Assembly (NCBI RefSeq): GCF_008831285.2 | Contig: NC_045145.1 | Span: 15,702,040-15,766,039 of the forward strand | DNA length: 64,000 nt | Source: Nymphaea colorata | Lineage: Eukaryota; Streptophyta; Magnoliopsida; Nymphaeales; Nymphaeaceae | Reading direction: 5' to 3' | Part shown: positions 1 through 12,484 of the stretch, in pieces | Layout of the letters: each line of letters begins with the position of its first letter | Position numbering within the stretch: position 1 is the first letter of the stretch | Made by a program: the position numbers and the translations under genes | Notes under the pieces: generated by a model | Databases searched by the model: none | Told to the model about the DNA's origin: nothing | The model's input: only the letters and a program-made list of their open reading frames with translations

Positions 1-1588
1 AAATTAAAATGCATACTTTATGCCCTTCAGCCGTCAACTCCAACACTCTGGCCAAGTGAATGAAGCAGTTCCTGCCGAAAGCTTGAGACACGATGTTTGC
101 TAGTTAGTAATAAATTGCATACACGAAGCTCTTTAGCCATTAAGATCTTAGCTTTCAAAAAGAAGAAGAAGAAGAAGAGTTTGAGATCCTCTTCTTCTCA
201 AGGAATAAGTTGGGGCTGGGAGGATAGTTACCAGTTTTATTCAACAAAAACCAACTGTACAAACAGATATATCATAAAACATTACCGCCCCTACCTCAGG
301 CGGCCTTCTCTCTGGAGTGGAGGCTTACCTTTCCAGCGAAAAGCTGCACCATATAGGACTCTTCAGCAAACAATTTATTCTCCTGCAAAACAGTTCACAC
401 AGAGAAAGACAACAGCCTGCTACCGAAGACTCAGGCACTCCTGATCAGTTCATCCAATGACAGCATTTTGTATGTAGGTTACAAGATCTTATTGGTCACG
501 ACTCAGTTACTACCCTCTAGCAGCATCTCTTACCATGCCTCCTGTCCAAACTCCTAAGAAAGCATCATGGCAGTTCAGCTGGAGTTTGGAGATCAAATCC
601 CGACCCACTCATGGCCAGTTATATTTCGCTTCCAAAAAACCATTAAAAAAAAAGTATGAACCAAAATAGGACATGATAAAATTGTTCTCAAGAATGTCTC
701 AGAAATTATTCCTCGATGTTTGTTTGGTAAAACATGGAAAAAAATGATGGGCAACAAAAAACTGTAGTATTTTCCCTTGTACGCGCACAACCCTGTTTCT
801 TTTACGAACTTTTAAAAGCTTACAAGTTACAAGTATTAATGACATACCAGAGAAAATTTTCAAGGGTAATTAATGGTTGTCTTCGATGTTCTACCAATCA
901 ATTACATTATTAAGCCTTATTCACAATTCAGAATGCCATTTAAGGCTGACAAGCAAAGTCAAGCCGGCCTTGTTCAAGCATATTCATGAAGACGAAAACT
1001 TGTTTATGAACTATTCATGAACACGCCATGAACGTGTCAAGCCCGCTTGGCCATACCCAAAAGTTATTTTTCAAAAGAAAGTTTTATATTTAGAACTGGA
1101 GGTGATCGTCCAAATTTTGGTAGTATAAAGTATAAACTTAGATCATGTAAAAGAAAATGTGCATAATAGATGCGTAAAACATATAAAATATACATGAACT
1201 ACATTTATGTAGCAAATAGCCCACATTTTTATGACAAGGTGAGCTGAGCAAGATCAATGCTTGCCTCATCTCGTAAGCCTAATCCCATTAAATGTCATTG
1301 GATGTTCGATCAGCAGCGGCATTGCAGAAGGGCAACAACGGACAAGACAACAGTATCGCTGCTTTGTCAAAGTCTAAATTAAGCCTACTGCTCATCCCAC
1401 TCACATTCCACTAGAAATAGCCTCTAAGAGAGCACATGCATCTAGACACTTTCTCATCCATCCTTATACTTTCCGGTTCCCAACACGCTTCCAAGGCAAA
1501 GGACATATGCCTTATCTACTGAAAACAACACTTTTCACTTAAGATCTCCTTTCTATTATACATCTAAACAATGTGCACAGAAGTGCTA
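1..1588. other. Region downstream of the kinase gene; no gene recognised
   Basis: This holds the 3' untranslated end of the kinase gene and whatever lies beyond it. The open frames are short and unlike known proteins. The only coding-like item is an 18-codon segment at 329-382 on the minus strand, bounded by AG and GT and noted as a finding. Otherwise it is AT-rich non-coding sequence. Confidence 0.6.
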
Positions 1589-4407
1589 TCATGAGCTGAG
1601 TTGATTTCTGATAGCAACAGCTGCAGCTCTATACCATGCAGCAGCAGCCATAGCACCTGGATCTGGAACGCTTGCAAGGATGTCTCTGGAGACATATGCT
1701 GATCGGCCAGCCTGCAGTGTCTTAAACTATTAATCAACGAAAAAAGCAGCAACATATTCTAATCCTCATACAAAAGATTGATACCAAATATAACCAAATA
1801 AAATTACAAAGGAAAATAAATATGAATCAAGTGAATTACTCTCAGTACTTGTCTAGACTCTAGACCAACACCGAGACTCGCATAAAGTCAAAGAAGCATG
1901 CAAATTTCCCAGACAAGATACTATTTTCCGTTTAGTTTCACTTTTCAGTCATTTCATCTTTTAGCTGCAAAGACGTGTACATGTGTGCACACATTTACAC
2001 ATGTTTACACTTTGTATGCCCACAAGCATGCTTTTTGTGCATCTACATATACACAAGCAATTATTTGCAAAATACATCTTACCATGCTGTCCAGAACATG
2101 TTTGATTCAATTCAGATGACAATGTCATCAGATATATGCTACAAATTACCTTTGAATAGAAATGTATTAAAGGAAGAGACCTAGAAAGAGAGGTATAGAT
2201 TCAATAGGAAAAGTACACATGGCGGTGTTGGTGAAGCATCAAGAAAATGACATGACTGACAACTGGTTTCAATACACGTCAGAAAATTTGCAGAAAGAAA
2301 TATGACCACTGGTACCTTTGCTTGCATATGTTTGGTGGACTCAGCACCAACCTTAGCTGCCTCGGATGAAACAAGAAAAGCTGTTGAAGGCTCATCCCCG
2401 ACACTTAAACTCTGGAGAATGAAGTAAATATCAATGTGCACATATTTGGTAAAATTTGGACCAAGACTATGTTTACCTCACGTAGAACTGCAGATGCTGG
2501 AATTAAAGCATCCAAAAGCGTCCTATAACCTGCTTTAGCACCTCCATATTTGCTCACCGCATCAATAGATGCTTCAAGAGCATCAGCCCCTGCATTAAAA
2601 GGACATTTTAATGTTGACAAATTTTTTGACAACACAGTATAACATTTGAATACAAGTTACATTGCTTAGATGTGGCGGAGGTGCTCCCTTTTAACTTTGC
2701 ATATGCTGCCCTGCAGAATATATCATATCTGAAAAAAAACAGAATGTCAAAAAAAGTAAGTTTACTAAATAATAGAAAAATTCACAAAAAGAAGCTTGGT
2801 GGATTTCTGTAATTTTTCCCAAATAATATCATAGAAAAATGCCAGAGTAGCTTGGTGACTAGAACATGAAAGAAGAGCCTACTTGCTTACATAATCCCAC
2901 TGGTTCCTCCCATAACTCTTCTGACAGAAGCTCCGATTTGGTTGACTGTTTCTGCAGCATCATTCAATGGGTAGCTGCAATATAGCATGAGTGCTTGAGA
3001 AGAGGCAGAAAAGAAAACTCCGAACAAAGCACATCTTCTCACATACAAATTTAAGTAAAGAAATTCATGTGTTCAGCAAACATCAATTTGGAGATGGATA
3101 TCCATCATAAAGAGAATGAAGTACAAGAAAAAACACTTACTGATTTTTCATGTCCTCCAGAATAGCTGCTGCACCTCTACTCATCTATAGAAAAGAAATC
3201 CACTGCCCAGTGAACAACATGGTCATAAATATGAAAACAATACATGCTTCAAAAACTCACGGTTGTTCCACAGTCTCCATCACCAACTTTGCTATCCCAC
3301 TCATTCAGAGTGTCCCTGAGACTGATAAGTTCACGTGCAGCTGCTTCTATAGCAGCTTCAAGAAGACAACCATCCTTCCTTAGTTCTTGAGACAGAATAG
3401 GTGCCTGTTTCATGGAACACGGAGCTGGATGATATGAACATAGAATGCTTGAAAAAACAGACAGAAACATATCTTCTAAAGTAACAAGGTGCTACTGATG
3501 TAGTTCCTCATTTATTTCATTCAGAATAGCTCCAAAAGCTAATATTTTATGCAACAAGTAATAGATGTACCAGCATTAAGGTCTGGGTAAACATTACTTC
3601 AAGTTCATGACATCAGAAGGAAGTTTGAACAAAATTACACCTTGAGTACCTTCTACATATTGATTGTTAGAACTTCATTACTAGAAAGCCCATTTCGCCC
3701 ACTCACCCATTTCACCCCCAGCAGATTCGTCATTTGGCAGTCCTTGTTAGCCTTCACATACCCCACAAGTGTGACAGAGACAGAAATATTTGAATATTTT
3801 CTGTTATTTGCTATGCTGACCAAATATTTACAGCTTTCGGGATTGTTCTTTCCATGAACTTTAAGTTTTAAGATCCATCCTGATTATAAGGTGAGTCTGA
3901 CCAACCAGATAGATCTACTAAGGTGACACAATTAATTAAAATTTGAAAATTAACATGGTGATGGATTCTGGCTCTGATTGGATAGATTGGATCACATACC
4001 AAACCAGGATCACCAGAAAGGATTTGAGTGTTTGGACCGTAATTGTTTTTTTTCATATAAAGATGAACAGAAGGCCCAGACAAAACCTATCAAATTTCCT
4101 TGGACATTAGTGCTGTTTCAAGTAGAGGTCCTTCTATGGAAAATGAGCCATCAACCTGCAATTGGTCTGATTTATTATCTTTATGTGGTGTTTTCCCTTG
4201 CTTATGAATCCACCTTTTCGAGTTTATACTTGTATAATCAGCTCTTTTTTTTTTTTTGTATTTCCTCCAGTAACAATGGATTGGCTTCTGGTCCACCTCA
4301 TTCAAACTACAAAGGAAGTTAGATAAGAAGCAGATGGGCATTGACTGATTTTTTTTTTCTTTTTTTTTTCTCGATCGGTATTGAATGATAATCTTGTAAC
4401 CAGTTGT

Positions 4408-4444
<37 letters not shown>

Positions 4445-7400
4445 TACACGTGTGGAAAACATCATAACAGAATTGAACAATCACCTCATCACTTCTTGCA
4501 TGAGAGTGGAGAATGGGGACAGGAATCTTGGTAGGTGGACGGCTCCCTGCAAGTTTGGGCACCCATGATCAACTCATTGAAAACCTTTTTGTCCATTACA
4601 TCCAAAACCCTGGCTGAGCCCTGAGAAATTCGAGAAGATACTCTATGCAAAATAGCAACTAAAGTGAACAGAAAGAAGAGAAGATTTTGCAGTAAAACCA
4701 TTCTGCAGATGAGCGTAGAAGATTTACCACCAGCACCAACAGGCCAATATGGAGCGTTAGTTGGTGCATCCAAAAACTTCAGAATGTCTTCATTTACCAT
4801 CATAACTGAAATCGAGAATCCTGAAAAAAAAAAAAAACTTAAAATGGTGCATGATAGCCAAGTTCTTGCTCAAGAAAGTACCTCATTCGAGAGCCACAGA
4901 TATCATTCTTGGCAATATCATGGAGAGAATTTTATATAAGATTTTTTAAAGCTCATTTTTGGGCAAATCTTGGAAATAAAAGTTGCGGATGGTAGGAAAA
5001 TTATGAAACTATGACAATACTCTTTTCCTGACATGCTGATAAACATTCATAAAATTATTTCAAATTACAAAAGAAACAACAATTAAAAAATATACACTTA
5101 AAATGCATAAAAAAAAAAGATTTTTTTAAGATATAAAAACATGGAAAACATTGTCATATTAAAGTGGTACTTATTTATGCAACATTCTGAAAGAAACAGG
5201 ACACTTTCCTGATATCATCATTCAGAGTCAATTTGGAGATCAAAATGTGATGTACTCAAAATATCTTTAACAGTGGGGACTATTCTCAATTCTATGTCAA
5301 CCTGCCATATCAAGAGAGGTCATAAATGACCCTGTGTAGACCCTATCAACAGCCAGCCCATGCTCCAGCTGCAATTGGTGAACAGCCTTTCTTGCTATGA
5401 TCACGAGCTCCATCATTGGCGTGGCACCTAATCTTCATGTTACAAAGCAAAAAGAAGAAAAAGGATACTACTAAAGTAAGTGAACAAATAAAACAGATAA
5501 ACATCCAAGCAGCTTTGCATGCCAAGTGATACAGTTCTTGCGTCCATGCCACATGGAAATGGATAAGAAAAAAGTGATGAAAAACATTAGTATAGAGTAA
5601 ATAAAATTAAACACTAGTCACCTGTTAGAAAAAAATTAAACACAATTTTTGTAGTGCTCCAACCAATAGATAGTCGCCATCAAGATCGAAGGTGAAGACC
5701 AGAAACCCTTTACAAAAGTTTGTATATCATTTAGATTCTCATCTGGCCAACAAGCAATAACTCTTCTTGCATTTAAGCAATCACTAGTGCCTTGCTATTG
5801 CTAATCAGCATTTCAACTTAAATATTGTTCATAAATTTTTGGGAAATCTCTCCTACATTATTTGATCTATCAAGCACATAAATAGAGAGAAAGCCAAACT
5901 ATCCTCACTCCTTTTTATATAAGTTCATCCAATTGTTACATAGAACGCATGGTCCAACAATGCAAATGGTTTAACCACCAACTGTTAAATTGTAACTGGG
6001 ATAATGACAAAACTTGTCTGACTAAACTATGTTATGTGTGTATACAAGACAATATCCAATAAGGTAATGAATAGTTCAGTTTATCAAGTGATGAAGTCAC
6101 CCATTAATCATGAGAACAGCTCTGCTCCCTCGTGTAATTGGCAAATAACGTGTCTCCTGTAATGTTACAGGATAACAAAAGAAATTACTGATACGTCAAA
6201 AAAGAGAAATGCAGCAGCAATCAGGAGGTGGGAACAGCTAGAAATTTTTCCACAGTTCCACCAAATAATCTTTCACGACATCCAAAATATGTAACTAGAG
6301 TGGTCTCGTTGAAGAGCACCAAATGAGAATAAGACTAAAGGTTTCGAACAAACCATTGACAGAATTTGCCTAAGAACATGAGACACCACCATATCTGCAG
6401 GCTGAATGTCAGCAACAGCAGCTCCAGGTTCTCCATGCTGAAAATAAGACAGCAAATAGAATAAGAAATAAGTTACTAGAGGAGAAACTTAAAAACTTGA
6501 TAGTTTGATTAGGCTCATAAAAGTATAGCAATGCAGAGTGTCCAGAATTTTGCAAAAAAACATCTGGTACATTGAATACGAACTGGAAAGGAGAATGGAA
6601 GAAACATGAACATGGCAAGAGAAGACTCACAATTCCAAGACCAATCTCCATTTTCCCAGGACCCAAACGGTCAGACGTGGCCTGACCTGGCAGGGTGCAG
6701 ACAGATAGAGCTACTCCCATGGTACCCACCATTTCAGATGCACGTTTGGCCTCTGCAGCAACATCAGCAAGAGAAAGACCAGCAGCTGCAGCTGCTCCAG
6801 CAATCTGTTGTTGTAAAAAAAGATTGTTTTTCAAGATGTGAATAATGAAAAAGTGGGGGAAGGGCAAGTATGGGCATGTAAATGGAACAACTACTCAACA
6901 AATTCAGGTAGATCAAGTTCAATAGTACCAAAATATACTGCATATAGATGATGCTATGAAATGCAATGTACCAGCTGCAAGTTGGTTCCACTTCAAGCAA
7001 GATGAACTCATAAATAATTGGCTCTTCACAGAAAGGAAAAACTGAATACTGCTAAATGGATGAACCAAACATAACTTTTAGAGAACCTAGACATTTTTCT
7101 TAAATTTTCATTTTTTTCATAGGGAATCTCTGAGACACTTTATGGGAACAATTTACCTGATCTGTCAGTGGCTGAGTCAGACCCAGACACATGAAAAATC
7201 AAAGGCTGGGCAAGGTAAGGGAACAAGAAGTACAAAGAAAACTAATAGACATCACGTGAACAAACCTGCTCAACAGATAAAAGCTACATAAATATATCCT
7301 TCATTCCACAAAGTGCACACAGATACAATGAAATGGGAAAACTGAAAAGGATTCATCACCAGAAGAAAGGGGCATCAAGCCCCATTGAAATCCAATAAAT

Positions 7401-7936
7401 AAAACAAGAATAGAACAAAATAAGTTAGTGCGATTGTTTAGTAGCAAAAAGTTACTTAACCTATTAGGACATCACCACAAACAAAAGAATTCAAGAATGT
7501 ACCAGCATATCATATCCTTCACATAAACGACGATCAATGTGTCCATTCTATAAATGAAAGAAACACCTTCTGATAGTGAATCTCAAGATTTCGAAGAAAA
7601 GAAAGATTGAGCATCAAAGCTCAAAGAACCAAAAAGAGGTTCAAAAGAACCTATCCATTCAATCAGTCAAAGTGCAAAAGGCATAAACAAAAAACAAAAA
7701 ATATTATTGAATAAATGCGTAAGAACAAGAGAGAGACTGTTTACAAGAAGAAAAAGCCCCCAATTTATAGAGAATGGCAACACTAAGCTGCCTGTATTGA
7801 CATTTTTTCAAACACATTCACCCAAAATCAACCACGATATCTCAAGATAAAGAAGTTACAGATTGCAACACGGATGGTGAATCACTACCACAGTCATAGT
7901 TGGCATAGTCATGACTTGGACTTTTAGGTTATTTGA

Positions 7937-7991
<55 letters not shown>

Positions 7992-10900
7992 GTATTGTTC
8001 TTTACATTTTTTTTTTGCTTTTAATATTTTAATCATTCTTCTTGAGCTGCTGCCAGAGGCTTCAACAGTTAGATTTCTAGCCATTGAACAACTCTCAACA
8101 GCTAATTCAAGTCTTTGACTGTTCCCCTATTCAATGTATGCTTCAAGACCTTCTTGGTATTTTCTTGGGAGATTATTCATTTCTTTTACTGTGCCTTGGC
8201 ACACATAGTGGATTGTGAGACTTCTTATTCTTTTGAGTGTTATCCATATGATGAGGGTTTTTTATATCTGCAGTTTACAGGGTCAACATGTTAACTCAGG
8301 GTGCAAGTAACCAAGATCCTTCAATTGGCAATTTTTTTATTAACGATTTCATTTTTGAAGATGGGCACGCCTTTATTGTACAGTAAAATCCACACAGGTG
8401 TACACATAATCCATCTGGATCAGCAACCCTAAATAACCCATTTGGGCTCAATTTCAGGTCAACTTGGAGCCGAACTAAGACCACATTCTTTTCCAGCACA
8501 AACTGATGCAAAGGGAAATGCTATTCATATTCCAAATGGACAGAACGGAAGCAAAACGTGAAGAAACACATGTCAAACAGGTCTATTCATCAACTATTGG
8601 ACATCTTATCAAATATTGGAATCTCAGTACATGACAAGCACCTTGTGAACAAGGACAGTCCCAGCCAAGCCTCTACGTCCAGCTATTCCTTGTGATGGTT
8701 GAAGTGCACAGTCGTCTCCAATAATTACAGTCTAGAGCATTAGAACTCAGTAAGATAATTAAGTATTCCCAAGACCATTTGCTCTAAAACATATGAATGG
8801 AAATCCATGCACCTCAATGCTATATCCTTCTGATTTTGCCTGCTCTGCAGCCAAACCAAAATTTAAGCGATCACCTGTATAATTCTGTGACAACCAGTTC
8901 TTAATTAGCAACACCATCCCCTTAAAAAAGGTTTGGTGAAAGTGTAAAATATAAATAGATAACAGAACTAAGGACTCAAAACAACAGTCCTAAAGGTTCA
9001 AAAGAAGCTATCCTCAAAACAACCCACAATGTGCACCAAGGCACAACATAGAGGCATAAGAAATAAATTGCACAATAAATATGCTTAGCAAAAGCAAACT
9101 TACAAGAGGGGATGAGTCCTCAATATACACAACCAACCAAGAGAGGCCTAGTCATTGTGCTAGTCCTAATGGCTACAAATCTATCTGTTCAGACTAGCCA
9201 ATGGCTGGAACAGTCAACCCTTAATGACTGAAAAGACACTTGAAAAACAGAAAAATAACAGCCAAAGAGTATACATTAATATTTAATACATGTATACACC
9301 TACACATCAAATATACATAAGTATATCCTCCTGTATATATGTAGTACATACATAAAAAGATACTCTATACCCAAATTAAAGGCCAAATGCCCAAACCAAA
9401 CTTTTTATTCATCCTCATTTACTATATATAGGTAAAAAAACTTCTTCAACAACAATTGTAAGTTCAACACCAAAGTCATTCCTTGAAAACTTAACTTTAT
9501 TTCATATTACCGTAACTACTAGAAGACATCCCTTGGGGCCAGTCACTGCTCGAATACCCTGAAAATTGAAGGCATGTCAAAACACATATACCAAAACTCA
9601 TAAAAGGGTTTTGACATTGAATCAGGAGCAATACAGCTAAAATGGAATCAACAGGAGGAGAAGTGAAAATATCTCCACATATAGCAGCCGATAGCATCCC
9701 AGCCCCCACAAATCCAGATTGAGCAGGCTCATGGCCACTTCCACCACCTATATAAAATGAATTGTCGTAGATAGAGCTACCAGCAAGGCATCTATGATAT
9801 GACGAAGCAAATTATCTTAATAAAAGTGTAACAACCTTGAAATAAATCACAAGAACATAAAATGGGAAACTATAATGAAGGTGCAATCGCTTCAAACATC
9901 AAACATATTTATAAATATTAAAGGGAATGGGAAAAGATCACATGCAAGGAAAGGAGGGCATGAAATGGACACCACAACCAACCGACAGACCACTTAAAGC
10001 ATCAAATGTATCTCTAGTAACAAAAAGAAATGGGGATGACGACAACAGGAACAGGCTGCTGAAAATCAGTCAGAAAATTTCCCTGTTTCGAAGCAAGAGT
10101 TCAGAAGACAATGATAGGGTGGCCGAACTAGTAACAGTTTCAAGTCAAAATGTGTCTGTGCATACACAAATACATGAAAAGACATATAAATAGCCTCTCT
10201 AGGACTTTTGTTTCCAAAAAAAGACCTTTGACTCTCTCTGCTTGACATTGTTAAATGACACCACAGTGTTTGGACACACCCATTACAGGTAATAAACTTG
10301 CATAGACATATAGACGCGTATAAAAAATACGCACTGCCATAACATACAAAACAAGCGTAAAAAGTACGACAAAGCAATTACCTCCAAATTATGTTTTTTA
10401 TGTCGCAATTGAAAACAGAAATAACTACTAGAAAAAAGGTTTGCAATACAGGATTTAGCACCTGAGATTACAGCAACCTTGTCATATGATGGGCCTGAAA
10501 CATCAGCGCGCAAGACAACCTTGATCTGGAAGGCATTATCCGGTACGTAAATAGCAGAATAAAAAAAAATTTGAAGACAGAAGTGACAATTCACAGCCTT
10601 TATCAAGATTTAGTCATCACATCAGGAAATCCATCCAAGTATTGCAAGCCAGGATAAGTTTCAACCAAGCCCTCAATGAACTCAGTCACAACATCTGCAA
10701 GAGAAACCATCGGAGCTAAGATAAGAAGCAAGTTTCACATAACATGAATTGTAAATAGGTTCATCAGGAGCTTAAAAAGAAAAGCCACGCGGGGCCATCA
10801 AAAGTTTCCGAACTGCAAAATCAAGGGTAATTCATACAAGTTTCACTCCCATATTATAATCCGCGCCAAGCACTTTAGTTGTCAATTTGAACAGATAGCG

Positions 10901-11531
10901 CATCATCAATTTGAGCAGATAGCGCATCATATAGTTATATTCAATTCTACCGGCTAACTGTTGAACCAAAGGTTTGGGTTTGATTCTGTGGCACGTCCCT
11001 CATTTTCAAGTCATGGCAGGATCTCACGGTCACAGCAGTAAAATTTGCGACTTAGCAACGGACCGTCAACTAAAAGAAGAGCGAAGGAAATAAAGGAAAA
11101 CGAGGACCCCATTGCAAGAATTCATAGTTACAGGAAACAAATTTCTCAATTGAGCAGAGGACCACCAGTAGGTGCAAAACAAAGGAAATAAGGACGACAC
11201 ACGTAATTCCACCACCTTAAAATGACCCGAACAGGGGAGCAGGGTAACCAATTCAATTAAACGCCCGAAACTATCATTTCCTAATGGTGTTACAAGAAAG
11301 CCATCTTACGACCTTCGCGCTCGATAGGTGGATCACAACGAGAAAACAAAAAAAGACAAAGAAATAATCGCCAAAGAAACAAAATCCAAAGAAGAGGAAG
11401 GAATTCGGCTCACAAAAACTCAAAGACCACCGGGAAACCAAAAGACGAACAGAGACGGAGAGAAACCGAACACAGAAGGAAACAAACGGACCGTTGGGAT
11501 CGTTAATAAGCTTCTTCCCCTGGTACGACAT
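1589..11531 (-). CDS. DAK: Dihydroxyacetone kinase (ATP-dependent, DhaK-DhaL fusion), 20 coding exons
   Basis: Phosphorylates dihydroxyacetone (and, in family members, glyceraldehyde) with ATP, feeding triose phosphates to glycolysis; no transit peptide is visible, so cytosolic. Exons on the minus strand, read 5' to 3': 11531-11492, 10694-10621, 10525-10462, 9747-9635, 9558-9511, 8884-8813, 8731-8642, 6804-6631, 6437-6354, 6156-6101, 5432-5302, 4820-4728, 4546-4485, 3404-3261, 3184-3141, 2974-2891, 2728-2661, 2589-2477, 2411-2316, 1711-1589. All junctions are GT-AG and in phase; they sum to 1773 nt, 590 aa, the normal family length. The DhaK domain (about 1-345) shows GGGSGHEP at 60-67 and HGEPG with His226, matching the covalent substrate-binding histidine of the family. 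The DhaL domain (about 368-590) shows GDGDCGTT at 408-415, the Mg-ADP aspartate motif. The start at MSYQGKK fits the family; an in-frame upstream Met lies at 11603. Seen: exons and motifs. Inferred: substrate and location. Confidence 0.95.
4408..4444. repeat. (CT)n(CA)n compound microsatellite in a kinase intron
   Basis: About ten CT units run directly into about nine CA units within the intron between the kinase exons at 4485 and 3404. A likely length-polymorphic marker. Confidence 0.95.
7940..7989. repeat. (TA)25 microsatellite in a kinase intron
   Basis: A perfect 50-bp AT run lies inside the largest kinase intron (6805-8641), which otherwise holds no recognised feature. Confidence 0.97.
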
Positions 11532-11730
11532 ATCAAAGACCAAGATTTCCCTCCTCCAGACCGCGTGAACTGACAGAGAGAAAAGTGTCCACGAGAAATC
11601 CAAAGAAACAGAGAATCAAGAAAGCCCCGTTCATCGGAAGACGCGGCAGTGGAAGAGAAGAAACGGACGGTAGAGGACAAGACAATGGACGGTAACTTGC
11701 AAACGTAGTGGCGGGAAGCGATTTGTCCTT

Positions 11731-11742
11731 CGTATATAATAT
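11731..11742 (-). promoter_or_regulatory. Possible TATA box of the dihydroxyacetone kinase gene
   Basis: A TATATA run lies about 200 nt upstream of the kinase start codon on the minus strand, in a locally AT-rich spot. The distance is reasonable for a plant gene with a 5' leader of about 170 nt. There is no transcript evidence, and AT-rich spacers give such matches by chance. Confidence 0.3.
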
Positions 11743-12484
11743 TACGTTAAAGCCCTCGACTTATCCTCGAAATAGCTACCTTGTCCCTACTTATTTTGGT
11801 TGCCTTTCTTGTCCTTTTTGCTACTGATAAGGACGAACATGCCACTTGGGTCGGTGGGCTTAAAGCTGGGCATGGGACTGGCCCACCTTGATGAGGAATC
11901 GTGCTCGAGTTCGTGTTCCGGTTCAGGTCAGGTCATAGCTCATAATATTAAAAGGAGATAGTTTTAATATGAAATAATATGTAAATATAATTTATTATAA
12001 TATATATATATAATTATTAAATAATATTAAATATAAGTTATCGACAAAATTTAAGGAGGACACAAGTTTTCTAATTTTCTCGACGGACGAAGACTTTAGT
12101 TTAGGATGGCAATAGAAAGGTGCGGTTTAATAATTTATTTTTTAAAACACTATATACAGTGATCATATTTTTAATGATTTTAAATTCGAGTTCGAGTGTA
12201 AGATACTAGCAGCTTTAAAAAAATTATTCCATGAAGTCAGAAAGTTTTTTTTTTTTGGCTGAAAATAAGAGAATTTAAAAGATGTGAAGGCCTTTCTCAA
12301 GACTATGGTCACTGGACAAAATCAGGCCACAATTTTATTTTACTTCTATTAATAAAGAAATGCCTGGCCTCGTGGAGGCAGCCGCTACTTCCCACGAAGT
12401 TAAACAAGCGGGATTCCTTTTCGTACATTCACTCTCTCACTCAGTCTCTCTTTATCGTGTTCATTGGCGGGGCAATGCCGCGGT

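Noticed and set aside
4090-4160. Open minus-strand segment ([21 protein letters not shown]) as an extra kinase exon
   Set aside because: The exons at 4485-4546 and 3261-3404 already join in phase 0 and give continuous family sequence; this segment ends in a stop and has no matching donor.
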